From: Flavobacterium cellulosilyticum
GTDB lineage: Bacteria > Bacteroidota > Bacteroidia > Flavobacteriales > Flavobacteriaceae
DNA: 64,000 nt
NCBI RefSeq assembly: GCF_004349355.1
Contig: NZ_SMFK01000001.1
Location: forward strand, 733,393 to 797,392
Reading direction: 5' to 3'
Positions 45,724 through 55,184 of the stretch are shown here, piece after piece (position 1 is the stretch's first letter; every line of letters begins with the position of its first letter). A program made the translations under genes and the position numbers. A model generated the notes under the pieces. It worked only from the letters and a program-made list of their open reading frames with translations, ran no database searches and had not been told where the DNA came from.

Positions 45724-45744
45724 AATTGCATAAAAGAAACATTA

Positions 45745-45779
45745 TTTGACATTGCAATTGCTTTTTGACATTGCAATTG
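45745..45779. repeat. 16-bp direct repeat upstream of the SpmAB-like gene
   Basis: TTTGACATTGCAATTG occurs at 45745-45760 and again at 45764-45779, offset by 19 bp. The pair ends 29 bp before the next start codon and could be an operator, or a small tandem duplication. Confidence 0.8.
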
Positions 45780-45808
45780 ATTTGTTACATTTACAAAAAT
45801 TATAGATT

Positions 45809-47248
45809 ATGGTATTGAGTAGATTTTGGTTGGTGATTTTTATTTCATCTATTGTTTTTATTGTGGTGAGTTTATTTACAGGGAACAGTTACACTATAGA
45901 TTTTGTGCTAAACGGTAAGAAAGACGAGCCTATTTTAATTTCCGAAAAATACATTAATCAATTGCCGGTTTTTATCAAAGACAGTATCGAAAAATCTGCT
46001 GATAAAACCTTTATTTTAAATAACATCAAGACTGATCTAGATACGACTTATGTTTATTCAAGTAAAACCGTAAAGATATTTAGTGGAGTTCAAAAATCGG
46101 ACGGATTATTACCCACTTGTAAAAGCACATTGCTTGATTTAATAATTCCACTTATTGCCTATTTGGCATTCTTCTGTGGCTTGATGGAGCTTTTAATTAT
46201 TTCGGGAGCTTCTGGAAAATTAGCGGAAGTTTTGAGCCCAGTATTTGTGAAAGTGTTTCCGAGTATTCCAAAAAATCATCCTTCGATATCCTATATGACC
46301 TTAAATTTTGCCGCTAATTTCTTGGGATTAGATTCGGCTGCTACACCTTTTGGACTTAAAGCAATGGAAAGTTTGCAAGAACTCAACCCAGAAAAAGAGA
46401 AGGCCAGTGATGCCCAAATTATGTTTATGTGTCTGCATGCTTCTGGACTTACACTTATTGCAACATCGATTATTGGATATCGTGCTGCTGCCAATGCTAG
46501 CAATCCTGCAGATGTGATGTTACCTTGTATAATAACTTCTTTTATAGGTACAATCGCCGCTTTTCTAATTGTTGGAATAAAACAAAAAATTAATTTCAAG
46601 AGTGCGTCTTTGGTGGTAGCTTTAATCTCATTAATTGCAGCCATTATTGGATTATTGATGTATGTAAATCATTTGGATTTAATTGGTAAAAATTATTTTA
46701 CAGCTAATCTTTCTGCTTTAATATTAATAGCAATTATTGCTTTTACTTTGATATTCTCTTTCATTAAGGAGAAGAAATTTGCAGATGCCAATACTACTGT
46801 TTTTGATTCTTTTGTAGTGGGTGCCAATAATGGCGTTAAGACAGGAGTGGTAATTTTTCCTTATGTTTTAGGAATGTTAGTAGCTATCTCTTTGTTTAGA
46901 AACAGTGGCCTGTTTGAAATTATTAGTAACTGGATTGCTTTTATTTTCTCTAATATGGGTGTCAACAAACAAATTACAGATGCTTTGCCAGTAGCATTGC
47001 TTAGACCATTTAGTTCTGCCGGATCACGTGGATTTTTGATAGATTCTATGAATACTTTTGGAGCTGATTCGATGACAGGACGTTTGAGTAGTATTTTTCA
47101 ATGTAGTGCCGAAAGTACGTTCTACGTCATTGCGGTTTACTTTGGATCGGTAAATATAAAAAACACTCGTTATGCTTTGCCAACCATGTTGTTGGTTGAT
47201 TTAATTTGTGTAATTACGGCGATTTTTGTGGCCAGTTGGTTTTTTTAA
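45809..47248 (+). CDS. SpmA-SpmB fusion (nucleoside-recognition domain membrane protein)
   Basis: A 479-residue polytopic membrane protein. The N-terminal half resembles SpmA, with LIPLIAYLAFFCGLMELLIISG and NFAANFLGLDSAATPFGLKAMESLQELNP. The C-terminal half resembles SpmB, with FVVGANNGVKTGVVIFPYVLGMLVA and PVALLRPFSSAGSRGFLIDSM. In Bacillus these are separate proteins involved in spore-core dehydration, but this organism is not expected to sporulate. The Gate/nucleoside-recognition fold suggests a transporter whose substrate is not known. An extra hydrophilic loop near residues 35-95 precedes the SpmA part. Confidence 0.9.
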   Translation: MVLSRFWLVIFISSIVFIVVSLFTGNSYTIDFVLNGKKDEPILISEKYINQLPVFIKDSIEKSADKTFILNNIKTDLDTTYVYSSKTVKIFSGVQKSDGLLPTCKSTLLDLIIPLIAYLAFFCGLMELLIISGASGKLAEVLSPVFVKVFPSIPKNHPSISYMTLNFAANFLGLDSAATPFGLKAMESLQELNPEKEKASDAQIMFMCLHASGLTLIATSIIGYRAAANASNPADVMLPCIITSFIGTIAAFLIVGIKQKINFKSASLVVALISLIAAIIGLLMYVNHLDLIGKNYFTANLSALILIAIIAFTLIFSFIKEKKFADANTTVFDSFVVGANNGVKTGVVIFPYVLGMLVAISLFRNSGLFEIISNWIAFIFSNMGVNKQITDALPVALLRPFSSAGSRGFLIDSMNTFGADSMTGRLSSIFQCSAESTFYVIAVYFGSVNIKNTRYALPTMLLVDLICVITAIFVASWFF

Positions 47249-47491
47249 TCAAAAAAATAAAAAACGTTTTGTTTACAACGGACGATCTATAATAATGTGG
47301 AACGGAATAAATAATCTCAAAGTGATGGAACATTTAATTGTGTCGTATTTTATTAAAATGCATAAAAAAAATCATTGAGACATTCAAGACAACCCAATAA
47401 TTTATAACAATTATAAACCATTACTTGATATAAATCAGTTCTGAATCTGTGAAGAATTCTTATCTTTGGGTTTCTAAAAAAAACTCAAATT

Positions 47492-49093
47492 ATGGACTTT
47501 ATATACCAGGATCCTTATCCAATTTTAAAAGACGATACCCAATACCGTAAAATCACTTCCAACTACGTAAAAGTAGAAAAACTAGGCAATAGAGAAATCT
47601 TAACCGTTGACCCAAAAGGGTTGGAATTGCTTTCTCAAGAAGCTTTGAAAGATGTTTCGTTTATGTTGCGTACTGCACATTTGGCAAAATTAAAAGCGAT
47701 TCTTGATGATCCAGAAGCGACAGACAACGACCGTTTTGTAGCTTATAATTTATTACAAAATGCAGCAGTAGCGGTAGAGGGAGAATTGCCATCTTGTCAA
47801 GACACAGGAACGGCGATAATAATGGCCAAAAAAGGCGAAAATGTATATACAGGTGTCGATGACGCCGAATGGTTATCTAGAGGAATTTTTAACACCTACC
47901 AAGAACGCAACCTTCGTTATTCCCAAATTGTACCTATCAGTATGTTCGAAGAGAAAAACTCAGGTTCAAATCTTCCCGCTCAAATTGATATTTATGCTAA
48001 AAAAGGCGCATCGTACGAGTTTTTGTTTTTGGCAAAAGGAGGAGGTTCTGCTAACAAAACTTATTTGTACCAACAAACTAAATCTTTGTTGAACGAAAAA
48101 TCAATGGATGCCTTTGTTCGTGCCAAAATTATGGATTTAGGTACATCTGCTTGTCCACCGTATCACTTGGCTTTAGTGATTGGAGGAACGTCTGCAGAAG
48201 CGAATTTAGCGGCGGTCAAAAAAGCATCAGCAGGCTATTTTGATCATTTACCAACTTCTGGCAACATGTCTGGTCAAGCTTTTCGTGATTTAGAATGGGA
48301 GAAAAGAGTCCAGTTAATTTGCCAACAAAGTGCCATTGGAGCACAATTTGGAGGAAAATATTTCACTCATGATGTGCGTGTGATTCGTTTGCCTCGTCAC
48401 GCGGCTTCTTGTCCAGTTGGGTTAGGAGTGTCTTGTTCTGCCGATAGAAACATCAAAGGTAAAATTACCAAAGACGGAATTTTTGTAGAGCAATTAGAAG
48501 TAAATCCAAAACAATTTTTGCCAGAAACTGCACCCCATTTGGAACCGGCAGTTGAGATTGATTTGAATCAACCAATGGCTGATATTCTTAAAAAATTATC
48601 GCAATACCCAATCAAAACACGATTGAAACTAAATGGTACCTTGATTGTAGCTCGAGATATTGCGCATGCTAAAATAAAAGAATTATTAAATGAGGGGAAA
48701 CCAATGCCAGAATACTTTAAAAACCACCCTATTTACTATGCAGGACCTGCAAAAACACCTGAGGGAATGGCTTCAGGAAGTTTTGGACCTACAACTGCTG
48801 GACGTATGGACGTTTATGTAGATGAGTTCCAAAAAAATGGAGGAAGTATGGTAATGCTTGCCAAAGGAAATAGAACCAAATCAGTGATGAATGCTTGTAA
48901 AGCCTATGGCGGTTTCTATTTAGGGTCTATCGGAGGACCTGCAGCCATCTTGGCCAAAGAAAATATACTTTCAGTTGAGGTTGTTGATTTTGAAGAATTG
49001 GGAATGGAAGCCGTTCGTAAAATCACTATCAAAGATTTCCCAGCTTTCATTATTACGGATGATAAAGGAAATGATTTCTTTGAAAATTTATAA
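47492..49093 (+). CDS. Class I (iron-sulfur) fumarate hydratase
   Basis: A 533-residue fumarase of the FumA/FumB type, interconverting fumarate and malate in the TCA cycle with an oxygen-sensitive [4Fe-4S] cluster. The three cluster cysteines are likely those in [13 protein letters not shown] near residue 110, [17 protein letters not shown] near 235 and [16 protein letters not shown] near 315. The C-terminal domain has [31 protein letters not shown] and [11 protein letters not shown] -7-like TATCTTTG at 47461-47468 lies 24 bp before the ATG. It appears monocistronic. Confidence 0.97.
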   Translation: MDFIYQDPYPILKDDTQYRKITSNYVKVEKLGNREILTVDPKGLELLSQEALKDVSFMLRTAHLAKLKAILDDPEATDNDRFVAYNLLQNAAVAVEGELPSCQDTGTAIIMAKKGENVYTGVDDAEWLSRGIFNTYQERNLRYSQIVPISMFEEKNSGSNLPAQIDIYAKKGASYEFLFLAKGGGSANKTYLYQQTKSLLNEKSMDAFVRAKIMDLGTSACPPYHLALVIGGTSAEANLAAVKKASAGYFDHLPTSGNMSGQAFRDLEWEKRVQLICQQSAIGAQFGGKYFTHDVRVIRLPRHAASCPVGLGVSCSADRNIKGKITKDGIFVEQLEVNPKQFLPETAPHLEPAVEIDLNQPMADILKKLSQYPIKTRLKLNGTLIVARDIAHAKIKELLNEGKPMPEYFKNHPIYYAGPAKTPEGMASGSFGPTTAGRMDVYVDEFQKNGGSMVMLAKGNRTKSVMNACKAYGGFYLGSIGGPAAILAKENILSVEVVDFEELGMEAVRKITIKDFPAFIITDDKGNDFFENL

Positions 49094-49121
49094 AATTTAA
49101 TTAAAAAGAAACACAATTTTT

Positions 49122-49174
49122 ACCGCAGATTCGCAGGTTCATTTAAAGAAATTTAAAATCAGTGAATCTGCGGT
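49122..49174. repeat. Inverted repeat after the fumarase gene
   Basis: ACCGCAGATTC (49122-49132) and GAATCTGCGGT (49164-49174) are exact reverse complements around a 31-base AT-rich loop. Similar CCGCAGATTC words are, from memory, frequent in Flavobacterium spacers. It may serve as a terminator or be a dispersed repeat. Confidence 0.75.
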
Positions 49175-49273
49175 TCTATTTAATAGAAACTCTAAGTAAA
49201 CAAAAACTAATTGTATAAATTTACAAAGTCAAAGTAAAATCTATACTTAACAAGATTAGCCTAAAGTAGCAAT

Positions 49274-49990
49274 ATGAATAACAATTCCGATTTAAAAGTA
49301 GTTTACTTTCCTTCCTGTATTAATAGAAGTATGGGAAAAAATAATTTTCAAAAAGCGGATGATTTACAACTTACGGAACTCACAAATCAATTGCTAGTTC
49401 GTGCTGGTTTTACTATTATTTATCCTGAATCGATGGATTCACTTTGCTGTGGTATGCCTTTTTCATCGAAAGGTTTTGCCGATACCAATCAATCCCAATC
49501 CCATGCATTAGAAACAGCTCTTTTGAAAGCTTCGGAAAATGGTACATATCCCGTTCTGTATGATATGAGTCCCTGTTTTTATCATTCGAAAGAAGAATTT
49601 TCGAAAGCCTTAAAAATCGTCGATCCCATCGAATTTATGTTGGATTATGTAATGCCGCATTTGGTTGTAAAAAACAAAAAAGAAACTATTAGCGTTTTCC
49701 CTGTTTGTTCCGTTAAAAAAATTGGAAAAATGGATCAACTGCTAGCTTTGTCCCAACTCTGCGCCGATTCAGTTATTATGATTGACAGCAATTGTTGTGG
49801 TTTTGCAGGCGATAGAGGGTTTCTGGTTCCTGAACTCAACGAATTTGGATTGCGTGATTTAAAAGAGCAAATTCCCGCCAATTGCAAAGAAGGCTATTCT
49901 ACCAGTAGAACTTGCGAAATAGGACTAGAAAGTATGAGCGGAATCGATTTTAAATCTATTTTCTATTTGATTGAAGAAGTGACGAGGTAG
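49274..49990 (+). CDS. Stand-alone CCG-domain protein, probable C-terminal remnant of a D-lactate dehydrogenase
   Basis: A 238-residue protein with the cysteine-rich motifs of the C-terminal half of FAD/Fe-S D-lactate dehydrogenases: VVYFPSCINRSMG at the start, DSLCCGMPFSSKGF, DMSPCFYHSKEEF, FPVCSVKKIGKM, SNCCGFAGDRGFLVPELN and SRTCEIGLESMSGIDFKSI. In the full enzyme (about 900-1000 residues) these follow FAD-binding and 4Fe-4S domains, none of which is encoded upstream. The fragment begins exactly at the first CCG module, after a spacer with an inverted repeat. All key cysteines survive and the frame is intact, so it may be functional as a subunit or a recent deletion remnant. I could not decide between these. 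Confidence 0.8.
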   Translation: MNNNSDLKVVYFPSCINRSMGKNNFQKADDLQLTELTNQLLVRAGFTIIYPESMDSLCCGMPFSSKGFADTNQSQSHALETALLKASENGTYPVLYDMSPCFYHSKEEFSKALKIVDPIEFMLDYVMPHLVVKNKKETISVFPVCSVKKIGKMDQLLALSQLCADSVIMIDSNCCGFAGDRGFLVPELNEFGLRDLKEQIPANCKEGYSTSRTCEIGLESMSGIDFKSIFYLIEEVTR

Positions 49991-50015
49991 ATAGTAATTG
50001 TGTTAAAAAAAACTT

Positions 50016-53000
50016 TTATTTCCCCAACATCTCCATCAATTCCAAAGCTCTTCGAGTCGTTTTTACATTATCAAAAGTCAATAAAAGACGCAATCCGGCT
50101 GGGGTTTGTTTTTCTTTCATTACACAAATAGTGCTGTTTTTTTGTACAAACTGCAATACTTGATGGAAGCGTTTGCTAGTGTAAAAATCCGATTGTTGAT
50201 CGGCAATAAAATAGCCAATCATCTTGCCTTTTTTCATGACCAATTTTTCGATTCCCACTTTTGTAGCTACCCATTTGATGCGAATGCTGTTCATCAAGGC
50301 ATTGGCTCTTGGTGGCATGGGACCAAAACGATCAGTCAATTTATTTTGGAAAACAAGCAATTCTTCCTCGTTTTTCACATTGCCCAATTCACTATACAAA
50401 CTCAAGCGTTCTGTGACATTGTTGATGTATTCATCTGAAAATAACAACTCAAAATCGGTGTCAATTTGAAGGTCTTTTACGTATTCTTTTTCAATTCCAG
50501 TATCTTCGGTTTCATACAAATCCTTGAATTCGTTTTCTTTCAATTCGTCGATGGCCTCGTTCATGATTTTTTGGTAAGTATCAAAACCAATTTCGTTGAT
50601 GAAACCACTTTGTTCACCACCCAATAAATCTCCGGCACCACGAATTTCCAAATCCTTCATCGCAATATTGAAACCACTTCCCAATTCCGAGAATTGTTCC
50701 AAAGCCTGAATTCGTTTTCGTGCATCATCGGTCATCGCCGAATAGGGCGGACATATAAAATAACAAAATGCTTTTTTGTTGCTTCGACCGACACGACCAC
50801 GCATTTGATGCAAATCGGATAATCCAAAATTGTTCGCATTATTGATAAAAATCGTATTCGCATTCGGAACGTCTAATCCGCTTTCGATAATGGTTGTTGC
50901 TACCAAAACATCGAATTCTCCGTTCATAAAAGCCAGCATCAATTCCTCGAGTTTTCTGCCTTCCATTTGACCATGACCAATTCCAACTCGGGCATCAGGT
51001 ACCAATCGCTGAATCATTCCCGCCACTTCCTTGATGTTTTCTATTCGATTATTGATAAAGAAAACCTGTCCGTTACGCTGAATTTCATAAGAAATCGCAT
51101 CCCGAATTAACTCTTCATTAAATCCAACCACATTCGTTTCTATCGGATAACGATTGGGTGGTGGCGTAGTAATTACGGATAAATCACGTGCTGCCATCAA
51201 CGAAAACTGCAAAGTTCTCGGTATTGGCGTTGCAGTCAATGTCAAAGTATCAATATTTGCTGCTATGGTTTTGAGTTTGTCTTTTACGTTGACTCCAAAT
51301 TTTTGTTCTTCGTCTACAATTAACAATCCCAAATCTTTGAAAACTACATTTTTATTGACCAATTGATGTGTTCCAATAACAATATCGAGTTTGCCTTCAG
51401 CCAATTGTTTCAGTGTTTCGGCCTTTTGTTTAGCGGTTCTGAAGCGGTTCAAATAACCAACAGTAACGGGCATATCTTTCAACCTTTCAGTGAAAGTTCT
51501 ATAATGTTGGTATGCCAAAATGGTTGTGGGAACCAAAATCGCTACTTGTTTGGAATTATCCACCGCTTTGAAAGCTGCGCGAATCGCTACCTCCGTTTTT
51601 CCGAAACCGACATCGCCACAAACCAATCGATCCATTGGGCGATCACTTTCCATATCGGCTTTTACTTCTGCGGTAGATTTGGTTTGATCAGGTGTATCTT
51701 CGTAGATAAAAGAACTTTCCAATTCGTTTTGCAAGTAACTGTCAGGCGCAAATTGAAAACCTTTTTCCAAACGTCTTTTGGCATACAACTGAATCAAATT
51801 GAAAGCAATGTGTTTGACTCTTGCCTTGGTTTTTTGCTTCAGAATCTTCCAAGCATTCGAACCAAGTTTGTATATTTTGGGTGGAGTTCCATCTTTTCCG
51901 TTGTATTTCGAAATTTTGTACAACGAATGAATGCTCACATAGACAATATCATTATCGGCATAAACGAGTTTAATTGCTTCTTGAGTTCGGCCTTCGACCT
52001 GTATTTTTTGTAAACCACCAAATCGTCCAATTCCGTGATCGATGTGGGTTACATAATCACCCACAGATAATGTCGTGAGTTCTTTTAAAGTAATATTTTG
52101 CTTCTTCGAATAATTGCTCTTGAGGTTAAATTTATGATACCGCTCAAATATTTGATGATCCGTATAAAAGGCCAACTGCAATTCTTCGTCAATAAAACCT
52201 TGATATATTGGAAGTACAACTGTATTGTATTGCTTGCGAATATTTTCGGAGTTTTCTTCGTCTAATGTTTCGAAGATGTCGTGAAAACGTCGTGCCTGAT
52301 TTTCATTGGCACAAAACAAATAATTTTTGTAGCCGTTGAAATGGTTGTCATTCAAATTATTTAACAACAAATCAAATTGTTTATTGAAAGAAGGTTGTGG
52401 TTTGATATGAAATTCGAAAGTTTTCTTCGTTTTATAAATAGGTTTCGAACTCAATTCGACTACCGAAAAATCGAGACTCTTCTTGATAAATTCCGCCTGA
52501 TTCAAAAACAATTGATTCGGTTCTACATGAGTTATAGTCGAATTTAAATTTTCGAAAATCTCTGACGCTTTCGCAAAAAGACGATCCAATTTAGAAAACA
52601 AACCTTCCGTATCTTGAATAAAAAGAATGGTTTTGTCATTGATGTATTCTAAGAAACTTTCGCGGTTTTCCTGAAAGAATTTATTTTCGACATTGGGAAT
52701 AATAGTGATTTTTTTCTGCTTTTCGATTGACAATTGCGTTTCTACATCAAAACTCCGAATACTGTCCACTTCATTGCCAAAAAATTCGATTCGGTACGGA
52801 TTATCATTCGAAAAGGAAAACACATCGACGATACCACCACGAACCGAAAATTCACCAGGTTCAGTAATAAAATCGACTCTTTTGAATTCGTATTCAAACA
52901 GCACTTCATTGATAAAATCAATCGAAACTTTGTCACCAACGGCTACTTTCAAAGTGTTTTTGTCCAATTCTTTTCGGGTCACTACTTTTTCGAAAAGCGC

Positions 53001-53378
53001 TTCGGGATACGTGACAATAACGGCTGGTTTCTGAAGCGAATTAATGCGGTTTAAGACTTCGGCGCGAAGCAAAACATTAGCATTATCGGTATCTTCAATT
53101 TGGTAGGGACGGCGATAAGAACCGGGGTAAAACAAAACATCATTTTCACCAATCATTTGTTCGAGATCGTTCAAATAATAAGCTGCTTCTTCCTTGTCGT
53201 TTAAAATAAATAGGAATGGTTTTTCGGTTTTCTTGAAAAGCGACTGCGCCACAAAGGAAAGCGAAGAACCAATCAATCCGTTTAGTTGGATTTTTTGGTT
53301 AGTTTGTTGTAAACTATCGACAATTTGCTTGATTTTTGGCGAATTGTCATAGAGACTATATAAATTATTTTTACTCAA
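50016..53378 (-). CDS. mfd: Transcription-repair coupling factor
   Basis: A 1120-residue ATP-dependent translocase that removes stalled RNA polymerase and recruits nucleotide-excision repair. A UvrB-like N-terminal region includes LFYPGSYRRPYQIEDTDNAN and SVRGGIVDVFSF. The RNA-polymerase-interacting part has GDYVTHIDHGIGRFGGLQ. The helicase core has Walker A GDVGFGKTE near residue 589, DEEQKFGV near 687, TLTATPIPRTL and QMRGRVGRS. The start is most likely the TTG at 53378, giving SKNNLYSLYDNSP as in relatives; there is no nearby in-frame ATG. That start overlaps the upstream lipoprotein gene by eight bases. Confidence 0.95.
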   Translation of the reverse strand: MSKNNLYSLYDNSPKIKQIVDSLQQTNQKIQLNGLIGSSLSFVAQSLFKKTEKPFLFILNDKEEAAYYLNDLEQMIGENDVLFYPGSYRRPYQIEDTDNANVLLRAEVLNRINSLQKPAVIVTYPEALFEKVVTRKELDKNTLKVAVGDKVSIDFINEVLFEYEFKRVDFITEPGEFSVRGGIVDVFSFSNDNPYRIEFFGNEVDSIRSFDVETQLSIEKQKKITIIPNVENKFFQENRESFLEYINDKTILFIQDTEGLFSKLDRLFAKASEIFENLNSTITHVEPNQLFLNQAEFIKKSLDFSVVELSSKPIYKTKKTFEFHIKPQPSFNKQFDLLLNNLNDNHFNGYKNYLFCANENQARRFHDIFETLDEENSENIRKQYNTVVLPIYQGFIDEELQLAFYTDHQIFERYHKFNLKSNYSKKQNITLKELTTLSVGDYVTHIDHGIGRFGGLQKIQVEGRTQEAIKLVYADNDIVYVSIHSLYKISKYNGKDGTPPKIYKLGSNAWKILKQKTKARVKHIAFNLIQLYAKRRLEKGFQFAPDSYLQNELESSFIYEDTPDQTKSTAEVKADMESDRPMDRLVCGDVGFGKTEVAIRAAFKAVDNSKQVAILVPTTILAYQHYRTFTERLKDMPVTVGYLNRFRTAKQKAETLKQLAEGKLDIVIGTHQLVNKNVVFKDLGLLIVDEEQKFGVNVKDKLKTIAANIDTLTLTATPIPRTLQFSLMAARDLSVITTPPPNRYPIETNVVGFNEELIRDAISYEIQRNGQVFFINNRIENIKEVAGMIQRLVPDARVGIGHGQMEGRKLEELMLAFMNGEFDVLVATTIIESGLDVPNANTIFINNANNFGLSDLHQMRGRVGRSNKKAFCYFICPPYSAMTDDARKRIQALEQFSELGSGFNIAMKDLEIRGAGDLLGGEQSGFINEIGFDTYQKIMNEAIDELKENEFKDLYETEDTGIEKEYVKDLQIDTDFELLFSDEYINNVTERLSLYSELGNVKNEEELLVFQNKLTDRFGPMPPRANALMNSIRIKWVATKVGIEKLVMKKGKMIGYFIADQQSDFYTSKRFHQVLQFVQKNSTICVMKEKQTPAGLRLLLTFDNVKTTRRALELMEMLGK

Positions 53379-53973
53379 CTCTAGATAAATTTGGGTCAAT
53401 TGGCGTGTTTGGAATGGCTCTTGTGGTATCCAACATTTTCAATAATTCAGATTCTCCTGCTTCTAGTGGAATCTTATTTTTTTGAACTATTTTATCCATT
53501 TGGTTTTGCAAGTTTACTAATTCAGTATTGATTTCAGTAACCAAAACCAGTACTTCCTTGTCTGGTATCTTGTCCAAGTGAATGAATAAATCCAACATTC
53601 TAACCTTGGTGATAACTATATTGATTCGGCTTTGAATCTGTGGTTTATTAAAAACTAGCGGAATATTATTATTTAAAGCCATCACTTTTTTAGAAAGTTC
53701 CGTTGCTTTTTTCTGAAAAGCACCAATTGTAGTTTTGGGTTTTTGATCTAGTTCAGTGAGAAATAATCCCCATTCATTCCATGTTTTGGTATTATCCAGC
53801 GAAGTAGCATTAATAGGTTTTGCATTAAAAACCCATCCTTTATTGATATTCGAAAAAATCACTTCTTTCTTTTGAGCGTCTTTTGCGCTTTCAATTAGTC
53901 GGCTTTGATCCTCTTTTTTACAAGAAAAAAGTACTAAAAGCAAAGAAAAGAAGTATATAAATTTAAAGTTCAT
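53371..53973 (-). CDS. Hypothetical lipoprotein upstream of mfd
   Basis: This 200-residue protein has a lipoprotein signal (MNFKFIYFFSLLLVLFSCKK, Cys near residue 18). The mature part is mainly helical, with NINKGWVFNAKPIN, TKTWNEWGLFLTELDQKPK, ALNNNIPLVFNKPQIQSRINIVITKVRML and PLEAGESELLKMLDTTRAIPN. I do not recognise a named family. The ATG at 53973 is preferred over a TTG seven codons upstream because it begins the signal directly. A -7-like TAACTTTG on the minus strand (53992-53999) stands close before it. It overlaps mfd, so the two are probably translated from one mRNA despite unrelated locations. Confidence 0.85.
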   Translation of the reverse strand: MNFKFIYFFSLLLVLFSCKKEDQSRLIESAKDAQKKEVIFSNINKGWVFNAKPINATSLDNTKTWNEWGLFLTELDQKPKTTIGAFQKKATELSKKVMALNNNIPLVFNKPQIQSRINIVITKVRMLDLFIHLDKIPDKEVLVLVTEINTELVNLQNQMDKIVQKNKIPLEAGESELLKMLDTTRAIPNTPIDPNLSRVE

Positions 53974-54108
53974 TCCGATTTCATTAAGGTGCAAAGTTAC
54001 GAACTAAATTTACAATTCCGAATTACTATAATAGAATAACATTACAATTTCAACAAGTCAATTAGCTTGCATTATTTGTAAAAAATTAAACTAAATGAAC
54101 GTATTTTT

Positions 54109-54141
54109 TTGTATATTTTTAATAAAATTGTTATATTTTTG
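54109..54141 (+). promoter_or_regulatory. Predicted promoter of the threonine dehydrogenase gene
   Basis: TTG at 54109-54111, a 22-base spacer and TATTTTTG at 54134-54141. The leader to the ATG at 54194 would be about 45 bases. Confidence 0.6.
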
Positions 54142-54193
54142 TTAGTTTTTGAATATTTATAAAGTAATAAGCTAATAATTCAAAATTCGATAT

Positions 54194-55138
54194 ATGAATC
54201 CTAAAATACTGATTATTGGTGCCTGTGGGCAAATTGGAACAGAATTAACCCATAAACTTCGTGAGATTTATGGAATCGAAAATGTTATCGCTTCAGACAT
54301 TCGAAAATTAAACAATGATATCGTAAATACCGGCATATTTGAAGTCGTGAATGCGCTCGATTTCAATCAAATTGAACATCTAGTAGAAGTACATCATATT
54401 ACTGATATTTATTTGATGGCCGCATTATTATCGGCCACAGCCGAAAAAAACCCCGCCTTTGCTTGGGATTTGAATATGAACTCTCTTTTTCACGTTTTGA
54501 ATTTGGCGAAAGCCAAGAAAATAAAAAAGATATTTTGGCCTTCGAGTATTGCCGTTTTTGGCCCGACGACTCCTCAAGAAAACACACCGCAATTTACCAT
54601 TACAGAACCTTCAACGGTGTATGGAATCAGCAAACTATCGGGTGAAAGATGGTGTGAATATTATAATACCCATTTTGGTGTCGATGTTCGAAGCGTGCGT
54701 TATCCGGGACTCATTAGTTGGTCAACTCCACCTGGTGGCGGAACAACAGATTATGCGGTAGACATTTATCATAAAGCATTGTCGGATAAAAAATACGAGT
54801 GTTTCTTGTCTTCTGAAACTAAAATGCCCATGATGTATATGGAAGACGCTATCGATGCAACTATTCGAATAATGCAAGCGCCTGAGGAACAAATTAAAAT
54901 TCGATCTTCGTATAATTTGGCCGCAATGAGTTTTACACCAACTGAAATTGCTGCCGAAATCAAGAAACATATACCAGATTTTACAATAAGCTATCAACCG
55001 GATTTCCGTCAAATAATTGCGGATAGTTGGCCAGCCAGTATTGATGACAATCGTGCGCGCAAAGATTGGAACTGGCATCATACCTTCGATTTAGAAAGTA
55101 TGACTATCGAAATGCTTAAAAATTTACAAATTGAATAA
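54194..55138 (+). CDS. L-threonine 3-dehydrogenase, SDR (epimerase-like) type
   Basis: A 314-residue NAD-dependent enzyme of the extended short-chain dehydrogenase family. The nucleotide-binding motif is IIGACGQIGTELTHKL at residues 6-21, with an Asp in ASDIR that favours NAD. The catalytic Ser/Tyr/Lys are in WPSSIAVFGP and in TVYGISKLSGERW. The segment RYPGLISWSTPPGGGTTDYAVDIYHKAL matches the SDR-type threonine dehydrogenases characterised from Flavobacterium and relatives. It oxidises threonine to 2-amino-3-ketobutyrate. Another SDR sugar epimerase is less likely because of that segment. It stands next to a peptidase cluster, consistent with amino-acid catabolism. Confidence 0.9.
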   Translation: MNPKILIIGACGQIGTELTHKLREIYGIENVIASDIRKLNNDIVNTGIFEVVNALDFNQIEHLVEVHHITDIYLMAALLSATAEKNPAFAWDLNMNSLFHVLNLAKAKKIKKIFWPSSIAVFGPTTPQENTPQFTITEPSTVYGISKLSGERWCEYYNTHFGVDVRSVRYPGLISWSTPPGGGTTDYAVDIYHKALSDKKYECFLSSETKMPMMYMEDAIDATIRIMQAPEEQIKIRSSYNLAAMSFTPTEIAAEIKKHIPDFTISYQPDFRQIIADSWPASIDDNRARKDWNWHHTFDLESMTIEMLKNLQIE

Positions 55139-55184
55139 GTAGCAACCAATTTTATTTACAATTATAAATCAATAAATTTAATCA

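Noticed and set aside
45809..47248. Evidence for sporulation genes
   Set aside because: The SpmA/SpmB fold is widespread in non-sporulating bacteria, and no other sporulation gene is visible.
51363..52013. A 216-codon open frame antisense to mfd
   Set aside because: It mirrors the highly conserved helicase region of mfd and has no signal, motif or start context of its own. The coding pattern belongs to the minus strand.
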